A DNA stretch of 64,000 nt from Companilactobacillus mishanensis (GCF_003946505.1 NZ_RHON01000007.1:1-64000); one strand, 5' to 3'; shown: positions 16,050 through 25,857, counted from the first letter of the stretch. The notes: a model not told the origin generated them from the letters alone. Translations and numbers: made by a program.

Positions 16050-16883
16050 ATGCGGTTACAATTACGTCTAACTTTACTACTGCTTTTACCGGGGATATTT
16101 TTACTTCTTACAATTACACACCCCGTCTCCGCTGATGATGGCATACCTGTGTCACCTAATACCGGCAAGTATGTCTATCAGGACAAAGAATATATTACTA
16201 ATGCTCAATACGATACCATCGTCGCTGCTAATAAAAAAATCAGCAAGGGACATAATCCCCAAGTTGATTTCATAATTATTGTCGATCATTTGCCTGCAGA
16301 TTATCAGCTATTTTCCAGTGATCAGGAGGAATTTGTAAAACATACTGATATCACAAAAAGTTCATATGCCTCTGATTTGAGTGAAATGTGGATACAACAT
16401 ACCGAGAAAAAACATATTGATGATAATTCTGGAAAATATCTTTATCTGGGTGAAAAATATAACTTTTTGATTCTCTCAATTAAAGATAAGAAGATTGGAT
16501 ATACCGGCGTCGCATCTGGTCACTTTACCGATCTGAAAATGGATCTGCTACTGCACAACTACAATAATGGAATACAATCTGACGACACCAATACGCAAGT
16601 TGCCACATTCATTAAATTTGTTGATAAATTTTCCACTGAACAAGTGCAAACGGTTAAGGCAGACAATATAGCAGATGCGGACTCGAAAAGTTGGCAAGAT
16701 ATAAAATCGACAATGGAAATGATTTCCGGATGGGTAATTTTTCTTTCCATCTTACTCCTCGCATTCCGCAAATACGGAGAATATGGTGATGATGATGGTG
16801 GGAATAATGGGAATTACGATGAAGGATTCTATGACGGGATGCTCTATGATCAGACAAGCAATCACGACAACAATATCTTTTAA
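16050..16883 (+). CDS. Secreted, membrane-anchored TPM-domain-like protein
   Basis: A 277-residue protein with a signal peptide ending near VSADD (about residue 28), an extracellular TPM-like domain (about 45-200, with VDFIIIVDHLP and the segment YNFLILSIKDKKIGYTGVAS) and one transmembrane segment near residue 226-241. The C-terminal 36 residues are rich in Asp, Asn, Gly and Tyr. TPM-domain proteins in other bacteria assist photosystem repair or have unknown envelope roles; no function is assigned here. It has its own terminator. Confidence 0.65.
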   Translation: MRLQLRLTLLLLLPGIFLLLTITHPVSADDGIPVSPNTGKYVYQDKEYITNAQYDTIVAANKKISKGHNPQVDFIIIVDHLPADYQLFSSDQEEFVKHTDITKSSYASDLSEMWIQHTEKKHIDDNSGKYLYLGEKYNFLILSIKDKKIGYTGVASGHFTDLKMDLLLHNYNNGIQSDDTNTQVATFIKFVDKFSTEQVQTVKADNIADADSKSWQDIKSTMEMISGWVIFLSILLLAFRKYGEYGDDDGGNNGNYDEGFYDGMLYDQTSNHDNNIF

Positions 16884-16892
16884 AAAATATAG

Positions 16893-16928
16893 AAAAAACT
16901 AGCAAATTTTTACGTTTGCTAGTTTTTT
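16893..16928. terminator. Bidirectional terminator
   Basis: AAAAAACTAGCAAA/TTTGCTAGTTTTTT arms with an 8-base loop separate the convergent TPM-like gene and the adhesin gene. Confidence 0.92.
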
Positions 16929-16933
16929 GATTT

Positions 16934-19099
16934 CTAAGCTTCATGTTCTTTCTTGAAGAACATCATATAAGTAATGAATAATGCGACCAAAATTCCGACA
17001 GCAGTGGCAATATCATTTCTAACATTACCTGTTTGTGGATATCTGCCCTTTGAAGGAGTTCTCAATGATTTCTTGATAGTCTTTGAAGGCATTGCAGTTG
17101 CAGGATAGTTTGGTGAAAGAATTTCTGAAGTTCCTGGAATACTTGGTTTAACAGGTTCTGTTACACCAGGCTCTGTGATTCCAGGTTCTGTTGTACCAGG
17201 TTCTGTTGTACCAGGCTCTGTTGTACCAGGTTCAGTAACACCAGGCTCTGTTACACCAGGTTCAACTGGTGGCTCTGGTGTTGGATTGACAGGTGGTTCA
17301 GGTTCCGGTTCAACGACTTTTGCGACATCCTTTGCAGAAACTGCAGTATCTTTGCCAGCAGTCACAATAACTGTAATTGGAGTTGTATCAAGATCGTAGC
17401 CTTCTGGTGCTGTTTTTTCGATCAAAGTATAAGTTCCAGCAACTAAATCAGGAATAGTAATTTGACCATTTGCATCTGTTGTCAAATCATCTTTAACAAT
17501 CTTACCTTCTGAATCCTTTAATGTGTATACAGCTCCAGCAAGAGTTGCATCATTTGACGAGTCGACTTTTGTCAAAGTAATACTACCTGGTTTTGCAGGC
17601 GCCAATGTATCTTTTCCGACAATGTCCGCCTTTCCTCCGGCTGTAATAACAACCGGAATAGGTGTTGGGTCAACTTCATAACCCTTTGGTGCACCAGTTT
17701 CAACCAATGTATAATTGCCGGGTTCAAGGTTTAAAGCTACAAATACACCCTTATCATCAGTCGTGAGATTATCCTTCACGAGTTTATTATTAGAATCAAA
17801 TAAGCTATATACTGCACCTTGTAATACAGCCTTACTTGAAGAATCTTGTTTTGTAAAATGAAGAAAACCGGTATTATCTTCTTCAGCTTGTTCTTGATCT
17901 GAAGTAGTAACCGATAAAGCGGTTGTTTCACCTGGATTAATTGTAAATTCAACTGGTTCAGAATTTGCAACATAACCTTCAGGTGCACTTGTTTCAGCAA
18001 ATGAATAATTACCTGCTGGTAATCCTGGAACTGTGATTTGACCATTAGTATCAGTCTTCAATCCAGTCTGTATTACATTGCCGGTTGCATCAAGCAAATC
18101 GTAAGTTGCACCAACAACTGCAGCGTCCTCGTTTTGAGCGTCAGTCTTAGTCAATGTAACTGAACCTAATAGGTTACCATTACCATTACCTGAACCAGTC
18201 CAAGTAATGTTGCCACCGACTTCCTTAATGATTTTATCGCCAACAAACATTTGAGCGTTATCACTCCATTTGTTTACTACGGTTGGATCACTACCAGTAA
18301 CCTTGACGTTATAAGTCATATTTACAGCCTTATCAACGTCTCCAAAATCAAAGGTTATTTGAGAGCCATTAACAGTTATTTTAGGTGTCAAAACTCCGCC
18401 ATCTGGAACAAATTGACCATTCTCATAATAACCAGTTGGAGCATAAGCTGTATAAGGAATATATTCTTGTCCAGGACTTAACATGTCGATTACTTTAACA
18501 TTTTGCAAACTAGCCTGTTCAGGGTTAAAGGCAATATTCCAAGTCAATTGAGTTGGAAAATTATCATTGTCAGGATCACGTCCAGTTATCCATCCAACCT
18601 TGTTCAACGTCCAATCTGTTGGATTAGTTAGATCTGCACCATTTCCTGTACCTTTAACATTCAAAGTTAAAGTACCTTTACGGTTTATAACCGAAGCATC
18701 TGAATCAATAATCGATGTCATGGTACCGACATTCGAACCTGCTTTGATGTCAAAATATGCAACTACTTGGCCTGTTGCATTGTAAATAGGAATATGTCTA
18801 TCTACCACTGGTGCTAGACCTTCTGGTAATTCAAATTCTGCAGTGTCACCAGCGTGAATGGTCGTTCCATCAGGAACTGACCAATTATATGACACAATGT
18901 AAAATTCCCATTTATTGAATGTACCATTTGGATTAACAACTTCATCGTTGTTGTCCATGACCATTGCATCTTCAACACCATTGCCGTGTATTGGGAACGT
19001 CGCGGCGCTAGCACTTTGCTAGTTGAATGTTGTCCACGTGAAGACGGCCAGTATTACGGCCACCATAGACAACACTATCGATGAAAGTCTGTATTTCAT
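16934..19099 (-). pseudogene. SpaA/CnaB-type cell-wall adhesin, amber codon in signal peptide
   Basis: The intact frame would encode about 720 residues: signal peptide (MKYRLSSIVLSMVAVILAVF), an N-terminal collagen-binding-like adhesive domain, three SpaA/CnaB prealbumin-like repeats (each starting with a TLTKxD or HFTKQD motif and ending EGY), a wall-spanning TEPG(V/T/I) pentapeptide tract, and a C-terminal sorting signal YPQTG, hydrophobic span and KKEHEA tail. YPQTG is a variant of LPXTG. Codon 27 (19019-19021) is TAG where CAG would restore ...TTFNQQSASAATF. A downstream ATG gives a protein without signal peptide, so surface display should be lost unless the codon is read through. Confidence 0.85.
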
Positions 19100-19293
19100 A
19101 CAAACCATCCCCTAGTTTTTTATTGATTTATTCTCTAAATCGACTACATTATAAAACCATGTCATGACTGACATATTGGATTAGAGTTAACGAATATTTG
19201 ATAAAATCCATAATTAAAAATATTACTAATTCTGGGAACATAAAAACGATTATCCAATCAGATATGAACGATTTTCATTGCAAAACGCAAAAT
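19100..19293. other. Upstream region of the adhesin with a truncated paralogous leader
   Basis: This holds the presumed adhesin promoter and a 20-codon minus-strand frame (19149-19211) beginning MDFIKYSL, which resembles the start of the broken gene at 19524-20015 (MDFTKSSHL). The bases before both ATGs are also alike (AATCGTTCA... and TAATTATGGATTTTA). Confidence 0.45.
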
Positions 19294-19482
19294 AAAAAAG
19301 CCTGCCATGGGAGGTGGCGGGCCTAATTTTATTTAGTCTACAATTTGTGCTCGACATTCTTTCATTGAAAACTATTCTCGTCTTGGGAGGACGTCGATTC
19401 GTAGTTGGGAGGATCAAATTCGATTGGGAGGGGAATTTGATTGTGTTTGGTTTCAAAAATAGGGAGGTATTTTCGAAACCGT
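19294..19482 (-). ncRNA. Hairpin array with repeated CCTCCC loops, possible regulatory RNA
   Basis: On the minus strand five CCTCCC motifs occur in 190 bases (plus-strand GGGAGG at 19309, 19385, 19407, 19426 and 19462). Four sit in hairpin loops: 19449-19480 (13-bp stem, one G-T pair), 19414-19440 (8 bp), 19379-19393 (4 bp) and 19300-19322 (8 bp, one mismatch). The last is followed by six T on the minus strand, a proper terminator. The motif is complementary to Shine-Dalgarno sequences. No promoter was recognised; it may be a 3' UTR of the broken gene just upstream. Confidence 0.55.
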
Positions 19483-19523
19483 GTGTGTAAGAATAAATTC
19501 GCTACAAATCTGACTTTATCAGG

Positions 19524-20015
19524 TTAAAAACTTTCTTCGATGAGACTGTTGATAGCTTTTATAGTTTCCATAAGAGCAGAATTGGCAAAAACTGACCTTA
19601 CAGATTTAACAAAATCAGAATTGGCAAAAACTGATTTCATTAATGTAACCAACTTAGAGTTTTCGGCAGGATCACAACTAAGTCAGTTTAGTCTATCCAA
19701 GTTATCGGCAGTTATGATGACGTCAATATTAGGGAGTAATACTTTCGCAATCATCACGCTAGGGATCGTGTCTCGATTAATAATTTTAAACTTGATTGTA
19801 TAGAATAAATTTTTCTGAATGATTAGGATGTCTTTTAGATAATGGATGATTTCTTCTAATTCACTTGATGGAGAAATTTCCATTTGGGAATTATGTCCTT
19901 GGGTCACCACTTTTCTTTTTTTATGTCGAAATGATCTTTGCCACCGCACGCTCATTTGTTCACGTTCAATAGCGTAGACATATAGTACCAAGTGAGAGGA
20001 CTTTGTAAAATCCAT
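19524..20015 (-). pseudogene. Unknown protein gene interrupted by TGA
   Basis: A 163-codon frame starts at 20015 (MDFTKSSHLVLYVYAIE), meets TGA at 19683-19685 (codon 111) and continues in the same frame for 52 more codons to TAA at 19524. The tail repeats VFANS twice (KSVFANSDFVKSVRSVFANS), which is also visible as a 19-base direct repeat at 19577 and 19616. I do not recognise the product. AAGGAA lies 12 bases before the ATG. The matching frame on both sides of the stop suggests a decayed gene, not chance. Confidence 0.45.
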
Positions 20016-20101
20016 AATTATGTATCGTTCCTTACCCGATTTGAACGATTTTTAACAAAAATAAAACTGGAAAATATTCCTTGTGTAATTTTTATAAATA
20101 G

Positions 20102-21424
20102 TTATTTAACGATAGGATATTTTCTGACTGCGTAATAAGTGATACCTGCTAGGACAATAACTCCGAGAGAAATAAAGAAATGAACAGTCGTCAACAATGT
20201 ACTCGATGCTCCAGAAACACTTTGATCAAAGAAAGATAAGACATTGATGTCGAGTGAATAACTCAGAATATATATCGTAGTCATATATATCAATTGCTGA
20301 GATATATTTCCAATACTAGAAAGTTGATATTTAATTAGAAATGCTCTCTCCCCATCCAAGTTTGGATGAGTATACAGTGAATCATTCAAAATCACATTGT
20401 CTGCTCCGATGAATAGTGCAGATAGTAACAAGCCTACAAAATAGGTCGGATTCCACAATGTGAAAATTATGCCAATTATCAAAATAGGATAACGAAATTT
20501 GCGTATTTTTTTCAAAAGTATTGGTCCAAGTTCAAATCCCACTAAATAGATAATAAAAATTATCATAGTCGAATTGAATTTGAATCGTATAGTGCTATCA
20601 AAAATGGAATATAACAGCAGAAAGTTCATCACTACCCCACGATTTATCGCAGCCAAGCTCAGTGGAAATATTTTTCGATGGATATCTAGCTGAAAATAAA
20701 TCAATGTTGCTAGCACAATTACTGCTAAAAGACAGATAATCAGATCCATTGAATTCGACGTTGTAGTCAATCTTGAATAGCGGATGGAAAAAATCAAAAT
20801 AACTAGAATAGCTAAAAATACTAAGCTCAACAACAACTTACTTGGATTCTGGATACTGATTTTATAGTCACTATTCTGATAAAAATCTATTTGATGGCGC
20901 ATGTAAATCCCACCGAACCAAGAAAAGATAAATATCAATCCTAGAAAACCAAATGCGACATCCAATAATTGAGCTTTGTTAGAAAAATATCCTACTCCAA
21001 CCAAAATGACCATCGCAACCAGAGCAGCAATCCAATGATTCTTAGTTATGTGGAAATCTTCATCCAATTTTCCACGAGATCTCATTGTTAAAAAATAGGG
21101 CCAGATCCAACTGGAAGAAAGTCCTAATAGTATTCCCCCGATGATCCCCATGACCGGATTTGCAGCAAAAAACATCGTGAATGAACCTACTATGCCGAAG
21201 ATATTGGACAAATTAAGCATGGTGGATGCCGTCCAGTCAATGTAAACGGTCAAAAGCATCCCTATACATCGAAATGTATATAGCATTAGAAACGGCAGTG
21301 CAAAAATCGGATCTCCACTATTCTGTGTGTATAGCATCAAACAAAAGAAATACGGGATAACTACGCCGGCATTAGCCAGCAGATTCAAAACACCTACGGA
21401 AAAAGTTTCAAAAGTTTGTCGCAT
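20102..21424 (-). CDS. MFS-like multi-pass membrane protein
   Basis: A 440-residue protein with about twelve hydrophobic segments and a short central hydrophilic part (around residues 180-200), an arrangement like the major facilitator superfamily. No substrate-specific motif is evident. The gene follows thiE but is separated by a terminator, and a TATAAT-like hexamer on the minus strand at 21452-21457 may be its own promoter. The ATG at 21424 is preferred to the longer frame because GAGGTC lies 8 bases upstream. A link to thiamine is not supported beyond proximity. Confidence 0.6.
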   Translation of the reverse strand: MRQTFETFSVGVLNLLANAGVVIPYFFCLMLYTQNSGDPIFALPFLMLYTFRCIGMLLTVYIDWTASTMLNLSNIFGIVGSFTMFFAANPVMGIIGGILLGLSSSWIWPYFLTMRSRGKLDEDFHITKNHWIAALVAMVILVGVGYFSNKAQLLDVAFGFLGLIFIFSWFGGIYMRHQIDFYQNSDYKISIQNPSKLLLSLVFLAILVILIFSIRYSRLTTTSNSMDLIICLLAVIVLATLIYFQLDIHRKIFPLSLAAINRGVVMNFLLLYSIFDSTIRFKFNSTMIIFIIYLVGFELGPILLKKIRKFRYPILIIGIIFTLWNPTYFVGLLLSALFIGADNVILNDSLYTHPNLDGERAFLIKYQLSSIGNISQQLIYMTTIYILSYSLDINVLSFFDQSVSGASSTLLTTVHFFISLGVIVLAGITYYAVRKYPIVK

Positions 21425-21463
21425 TATTTTGACCTCGCTATTTGATACCTTGATTATACACAG

Positions 21464-21493
21464 CAAAAAAGCGTATGTACTAACACATACGCT
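21464..21493 (-). terminator. Terminator of the thiMDE operon
   Basis: AGCGTATGT/ACATACGCT arms (21470-21478, 21485-21493) followed by six T on the minus strand, directly after the thiE stop. Confidence 0.9.
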
Positions 21494-22135
21494 CTATTTG
21501 AAGACATTTAAAACTTTTTGGACACTGTGTTGAATGTTATCAGTCTGGGTAATCAAAGTAATAAACGCTGCACCGACTGCTCCATTATCCTGTAAGGATT
21601 GCAGGTTGTTCAGTGTGATACCACCGATTGCAACAATTGGAACATTGCTTACTTGGACCATATCCTGAAGGAGGGAAAGTCCCATTGGTGGCACGGCATC
21701 AGCTTTTGAGTTAGTCGAAAAGATTGGTCCAGCACCGATGTAATCGATAGCCGAGATTGAATTGGCAGTTTCAACCTGAGCGACTGTTTGGCAGGACAGT
21801 CCGATTATCATACCCGGATCAGCATCACGAATCACTTTCGTAATACGTTCATCTTTTTGGCCAACGTGGATCCCATCAGCATGTAATTCGTTTGCTAGTT
21901 CAACATCATCGTCAACAATGAATGGAATGTTGGCGGACCAACAAATATCAAGTAATCTCTTACCCATGTCGAGTCTCTGAGCTGAAGTTAAGATAGAACT
22001 ACCCTTGTCACGATATTGGAATGTGGTAATACCGCTTTGAATAGCCGTTTCCAGCAACTGTGGAAAATCCTTATCACCGATGTCTTGAGTACCGCAGACA
22101 AAATAAGCTCTTAAAAATTTTGAATCAAATTTCAT
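21494..22135 (-). CDS. thiE: Thiamine-phosphate synthase
   Basis: Joins hydroxymethylpyrimidine diphosphate and thiazole phosphate to thiamine monophosphate. The 213-residue TIM-barrel shows YFVCGTQDIG, FQYRDKG, PFIVDDDVELANELHADGIHVGQKD, IGLSCQT, DYIGAGPIFSTNSK and VAIGGI, all typical of ThiE (two blocks are longer than usual windows, cited here only in part). The ATG overlaps the end of thiD (ATGATGAAATTTGA); either of two adjacent ATGs could be used. Last gene of thiMDE under a TPP riboswitch. Confidence 0.94.
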   Translation of the reverse strand: MKFDSKFLRAYFVCGTQDIGDKDFPQLLETAIQSGITTFQYRDKGSSILTSAQRLDMGKRLLDICWSANIPFIVDDDVELANELHADGIHVGQKDERITKVIRDADPGMIIGLSCQTVAQVETANSISAIDYIGAGPIFSTNSKADAVPPMGLSLLQDMVQVSNVPIVAIGGITLNNLQSLQDNGAVGAAFITLITQTDNIQHSVQKVLNVFK

Positions 22136-22958
22136 CATTAAGCTCTTCGGAAGTCTGATTATAAGCCCAATGATTGAGTGGACCGTGTCCATGACCCACT
22201 TGAATCGTATTCTTTATCGCTGCTTCCACAAATTTCTTCCCGAAGAGAATCGCCTCCTTTATTGTTGAACCCTTAGCAAGACTTGAGACAATGGCTGATG
22301 ACAAGGTATCACCAGTACCATGTGTCCGTATCGTCTCAATTCGAGGACTATTCATCCAAAAATTTTCTCCAGATTCTAATAAAACTAAATCTCTTACTGT
22401 TTCTGTATCGCCGTGGCCACCTTTGACTATTACATTTTTAGCTCCTAATGCCTGAATCTTCTTGGCAGCGACTAGCATTGCACTCTGGCTTTCTATTTTC
22501 ATATCTGCCAATCGTTCTGCCTCCGGCATATTTGGTGTAATTATTGTGGCAAGCTGGGACAATTTAGTACGTATCAAATCAATTCCTTCATCAGAAATCA
22601 GCTGTGCACCACCTTTTGCGACCATGACTGGATCGAGAACTAGTGGACCAAAGTCGTATTTCTGCAAGTTATCATAAACAAGTTGAACGTGTTCAGCATC
22701 TGCGAGCATCCCTGTCTTACAAGCTTTTATGTCGAAATCATCGTGTATAGATTGAAATTGCTCATTGATCATCTTTGGCGATAATGCTTGGAAATCTTGA
22801 ACGCCCAAGGTATTTTGAGCTGTAACCGCCACAACTACTGCGGTAGAAAAGACTCCACACTCCTGCATCGTCTTCAGATCCGCCATTATCCCGGCACCAC
22901 CACCACTATCCGTACCCGCAATAGTGAGTGCTTGTGGAAAACTATTTATCTCAGTCAT
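22125..22958 (-). CDS. thiD: Hydroxymethylpyrimidine/phosphomethylpyrimidine kinase
   Basis: Phosphorylates HMP to HMP-diphosphate in thiamine synthesis and salvage. The 277-residue ribokinase-fold protein has ALTIAGTDSGGGAGIMADLK at the N-terminus, DPVMVAKGG, VIVKGGHG and the catalytic anion-hole motif THGTGDTLSSAI near residue 210. ATG overlaps the thiM stop (ATGACTGA). Confidence 0.95.
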   Translation of the reverse strand: MTEINSFPQALTIAGTDSGGGAGIMADLKTMQECGVFSTAVVVAVTAQNTLGVQDFQALSPKMINEQFQSIHDDFDIKACKTGMLADAEHVQLVYDNLQKYDFGPLVLDPVMVAKGGAQLISDEGIDLIRTKLSQLATIITPNMPEAERLADMKIESQSAMLVAAKKIQALGAKNVIVKGGHGDTETVRDLVLLESGENFWMNSPRIETIRTHGTGDTLSSAIVSSLAKGSTIKEAILFGKKFVEAAIKNTIQVGHGHGPLNHWAYNQTSEELNDEI

Positions 22959-23751
22959 CGTATTTCCCCCATTCTTCCACATCATCGACTGTGATTTGAT
23001 ACAACTTATCGATCAACTTGATGCCAAATTCAGATGGACCGATTTCTGGATAATCGTTCATAACTATTTCACCGGCGAGGCTGAAAACTAAACAACCTAC
23101 TTTTGCAGCTTCATAGAAGTCACCTTCTGAAACTGCCGCAAATGCCGAAAGTATAGACGACAACATATCCCCAGTACCAACATGAGTTTTGAACATCGGC
23201 GTTCCATTGTAAACTTTGGCAATTTTGTCAGCTGTGGCAATGGTATCCGTTTCTCCTGTCACGACGACTACACAACTAAATTTTTTTGCACAGGCTTGAG
23301 CCATTTCCGAAACGTCCTGTGTCTGACCTTTATCCAGAGAGTCAATACCTTTGGAGGACCATGCAGCACCAACCAGACTGGCAACCTCACCAGCGTTCCC
23401 CCGTATAATAGTAGGTTTTGCTATTCTGAGCAGGTCTTCAACGACCTCTAATCGCTCGGGAACCGCGCCAATACCGACCGGATCAAGGACCAGTGGCTTG
23501 TTAAATTCAGTCGCAAGTTCCATTAAGTTGTTGCTGATACTGTTCTGCCGGTCATCGAGAGTTCCGATGTTGACACAAACCCCGCCAGTCATCTGAGTTA
23601 AAGTTTTCAGCTCAGTGTCGTAGTTAGTCATCAACGGGGATGCGCCAAGAGCCGCCAAGCCATTAGCAACATCACTTTGCGTGACCGAGTTAGCAATATT
23701 TAGGACCATCGGATTATCATTTCTAAGTTGTTGCAGCAGATCAATTTTCAC
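22951..23751 (-). CDS. thiM: Hydroxyethylthiazole kinase
   Basis: Salvages the thiazole half of thiamine by phosphorylation. The 266-residue protein contains NPMVLNIANSVTQSDVANGL, ALGASPLM, LDPVGIGA, IRGNAGEVASL and the HVGTGDMLSS catalytic loop. The GTG start is chosen because GGAGG lies 8 bases upstream. The genome region has only salvage-type genes here (ThiM, ThiD, ThiE), consistent with dependence on precursors. Confidence 0.95.
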   Translation of the reverse strand: MKIDLLQQLRNDNPMVLNIANSVTQSDVANGLAALGASPLMTNYDTELKTLTQMTGGVCVNIGTLDDRQNSISNNLMELATEFNKPLVLDPVGIGAVPERLEVVEDLLRIAKPTIIRGNAGEVASLVGAAWSSKGIDSLDKGQTQDVSEMAQACAKKFSCVVVVTGETDTIATADKIAKVYNGTPMFKTHVGTGDMLSSILSAFAAVSEGDFYEAAKVGCLVFSLAGEIVMNDYPEIGPSEFGIKLIDKLYQITVDDVEEWGKYDD

Positions 23752-23770
23752 AATACACGCCTCCAAATAT

Positions 23771-23810
23771 AAAAAAACCACGATTCATAACGTAGGCGTC
23801 AGAATCGTGG
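23771..23810 (-). terminator. Riboswitch-controlled terminator in thi leader
   Basis: CCACGATTC/GAATCGTGG arms (23778-23786, 23802-23810) followed by seven T on the minus strand, between the TPP aptamer and thiM. Thiamine diphosphate binding would favour this terminator. Confidence 0.9.
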
Positions 23811-23829
23811 CATAATAATGCACAGATTT

Positions 23830-23911
23830 TGCACTTTCCTACGCAAGTATTAACTTACAGGTTCAAAGGGATCGGATTACTCCGTCTCAGTTTCAGTCGA
23901 AACACCCCTAG
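23830..23911 (-). ncRNA. TPP riboswitch (THI element)
   Basis: The minus strand contains the conserved thi-box pieces in order: AGGGGTG, ACTGAGA, CCCTTTGAACCTG, and GCGTAGGAAAGTG. It lies upstream of thiM with a terminator between, so it should switch off thiMDE when thiamine diphosphate is plentiful. Confidence 0.95.
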
Positions 23912-23973
23912 TGCGAATTATTTTGTTGTTAGTTTGAGTTTAGCATATTGGATTGTGAATTGGTAGCGGTTTC

Positions 23974-25857
23974 TTATTTATCGGTATCCGGATCGATTAG
24001 AGAATTAAGAATATCCATAAAATTCTTGTCTGAATGGTTAGCCACTGCCATTCTGCCTGGTCTGAATCCTGTGGGGAATATTTTATAGTCATTTTCCCAG
24101 GTCTTAATTGTGGTACCTATTTCAGTATGCTCATCTTTCTTATCTGAATATCTCAAAAATGGCATCAATGGCATCATTTGAATAACAATTGGTTTGTCTG
24201 GATGTCCATTAACTCGAATACCATCCTTATATGATTTAAATTGTTTCAATTTGTCAGTCTTATACGTTTTCAAAACATTAACCGACGGACAATATTTGGT
24301 ATCAAATACAATTATGCCCACAATTCTATCGTTTTTAAAAATATCCAAATGAATATCAGGCTTATTTTTCCTCTTTGTTGTGTAAATTTGAGTGCTTTCT
24401 GGAGCATCTGTATTTTCTTTTTCTGGAATTGATTCGTTGTACACTAACCTTATATCCACTTTTCGACTTTCACTATGCATCATAACGTAAGTTCCATCAG
24501 TTAAAACAGGTATTTCATCAGCAAGGGAACAGTTTCCAAAAATCCATCCATCTGTGGGTTCATAACCACTTTTAATTAATTCCTTCAATAATTTTACATA
24601 TGCCCACATTTCGTACATTTCTGAAGTTCTTTTGAAACTGTAGCCATAATCCTTTGAAAGAGTTAATTGATATTTCTTTTTCGATAAATTGATGTAATAG
24701 GTATACAGATTCCTGTAATTAGGATCGGTTGATAAGGCTTTAGGAATTCGTCTTTGCTCTTCAGCTTTAATTTCTCTAAATCTAGCGTCTTGCAGTACTC
24801 TCTCAATATAAGATTTGAATTTAGACATTAAATCTTGCTTCTCAATTAAAGAATCTAACTCATCTTTCTGATTCGTTAATTTTTTCTGTTCATATGCAAC
24901 ACTTGGATCATCAGAAAAATGTGCGAGCCTTGGATCTGTTACTGCAGATTGGTATTCCTTGTCAAATAGATTATCACTTCCAAATAGTTGAACTTTATTG
25001 TCATAAATCCTAGAACAAAAGGAAATACCCTCTTCCAGAAAATCAATCAAATATTGCAAAATGTATTTTGCATATCGGTTCAGCTTTATATCATAATTCA
25101 GTTGATTCGAACTAGACACAATTTGATCATCCCTAGTCGGATTCGTCATCATCATTCGTATTGCTTGTCCATTGACCATCCCATTTGTTGAAGAACTTTG
25201 TAACCTGTTTTCTTTCTTGATTTCAAACTTCATGTTATTCATCAAAAATTTAACTGCCAATTGTAATTCTTTTTCTTGATGGATAAAGTCAAGAATTCTG
25301 GCCCACATTTGTATACTTTCATTGTTTGCAACATCATCAATCTTATAGATCAATCCGTCTTTCATCGAACCATCAATTGCTAATCCTCGGATCTTATCTT
25401 CCAAGTCGGTAACCATGGCTGATACATCATTATCAGTTACTAATCCATTTTTATAATTGACTTTCACCTTGGAAAAACGTGTTTCAGTCCCATGCTTAAT
25501 TTTGAAATAGTAATCAGCTACAAATGGCTGGTTCATTCTGTATTTGCTGTCACTTTTTTCAAATATGGTTACTTTAACTCCATTCTTGTTGGAAATAACT
25601 TTGCAATCCCCATCCTCAGTTGTCTTAAGGTCTTTGGGATTGACCTCAGGATTAATGTATTTTGATAAATCATATAAGTCAAGTTCATCATTGGAATCGT
25701 CACTGTAAAACGTCAAATTCAATGGATGATCTTCCTCCACTACAAAATAACCATCTTTTGATAAATTTTGAACATCGTTTTCACTTTTAGCAAATTGATC
25801 AAATTCAATTTCTTTTGAATAATTGGATACAATTCTACATTGTGATGCCATATTCAT
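23974..25857 (-). CDS. McrC/LlaJI-type restriction nuclease subunit (DUF2357-like)
   Basis: A 627-residue protein encoded directly after an McrB-like ATPase. A PD-(D/E)XK nuclease core is visible near the C-terminus: Pro500-Asp501 (KPDIHLDI) and FDTK with Asp519 and Lys521. The middle (about 330-470) is helical, as in DUF2357/LlaJI R2 proteins. It probably cuts DNA when driven by the partner ATPase. The start at 25857 overlaps the partner gene by 23 bases and has AAGGGA about 8 bases upstream. The family assignment is from overall pattern. Confidence 0.75.
   Translation of the reverse strand: MNMASQCRIVSNYSKEIEFDQFAKSENDVQNLSKDGYFVVEEDHPLNLTFYSDDSNDELDLYDLSKYINPEVNPKDLKTTEDGDCKVISNKNGVKVTIFEKSDSKYRMNQPFVADYYFKIKHGTETRFSKVKVNYKNGLVTDNDVSAMVTDLEDKIRGLAIDGSMKDGLIYKIDDVANNESIQMWARILDFIHQEKELQLAVKFLMNNMKFEIKKENRLQSSSTNGMVNGQAIRMMMTNPTRDDQIVSSSNQLNYDIKLNRYAKYILQYLIDFLEEGISFCSRIYDNKVQLFGSDNLFDKEYQSAVTDPRLAHFSDDPSVAYEQKKLTNQKDELDSLIEKQDLMSKFKSYIERVLQDARFREIKAEEQRRIPKALSTDPNYRNLYTYYINLSKKKYQLTLSKDYGYSFKRTSEMYEMWAYVKLLKELIKSGYEPTDGWIFGNCSLADEIPVLTDGTYVMMHSESRKVDIRLVYNESIPEKENTDAPESTQIYTTKRKNKPDIHLDIFKNDRIVGIIVFDTKYCPSVNVLKTYKTDKLKQFKSYKDGIRVNGHPDKPIVIQMMPLMPFLRYSDKKDEHTEIGTTIKTWENDYKIFPTGFRPGRMAVANHSDKNFMDILNSLIDPDTDK

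Noticed and set aside
17175-17399. Plus-strand frame rich in PGSV repeats
   Set aside because: It is the reverse of the TEPG wall-spanning repeats of the adhesin.
19540-19803. Plus-strand 87-codon frame with ELAKTD repeats
   Set aside because: It is the reverse of the broken minus-strand gene; the repeats come from the VFANS repeat there, and no ribosome binding site is present.
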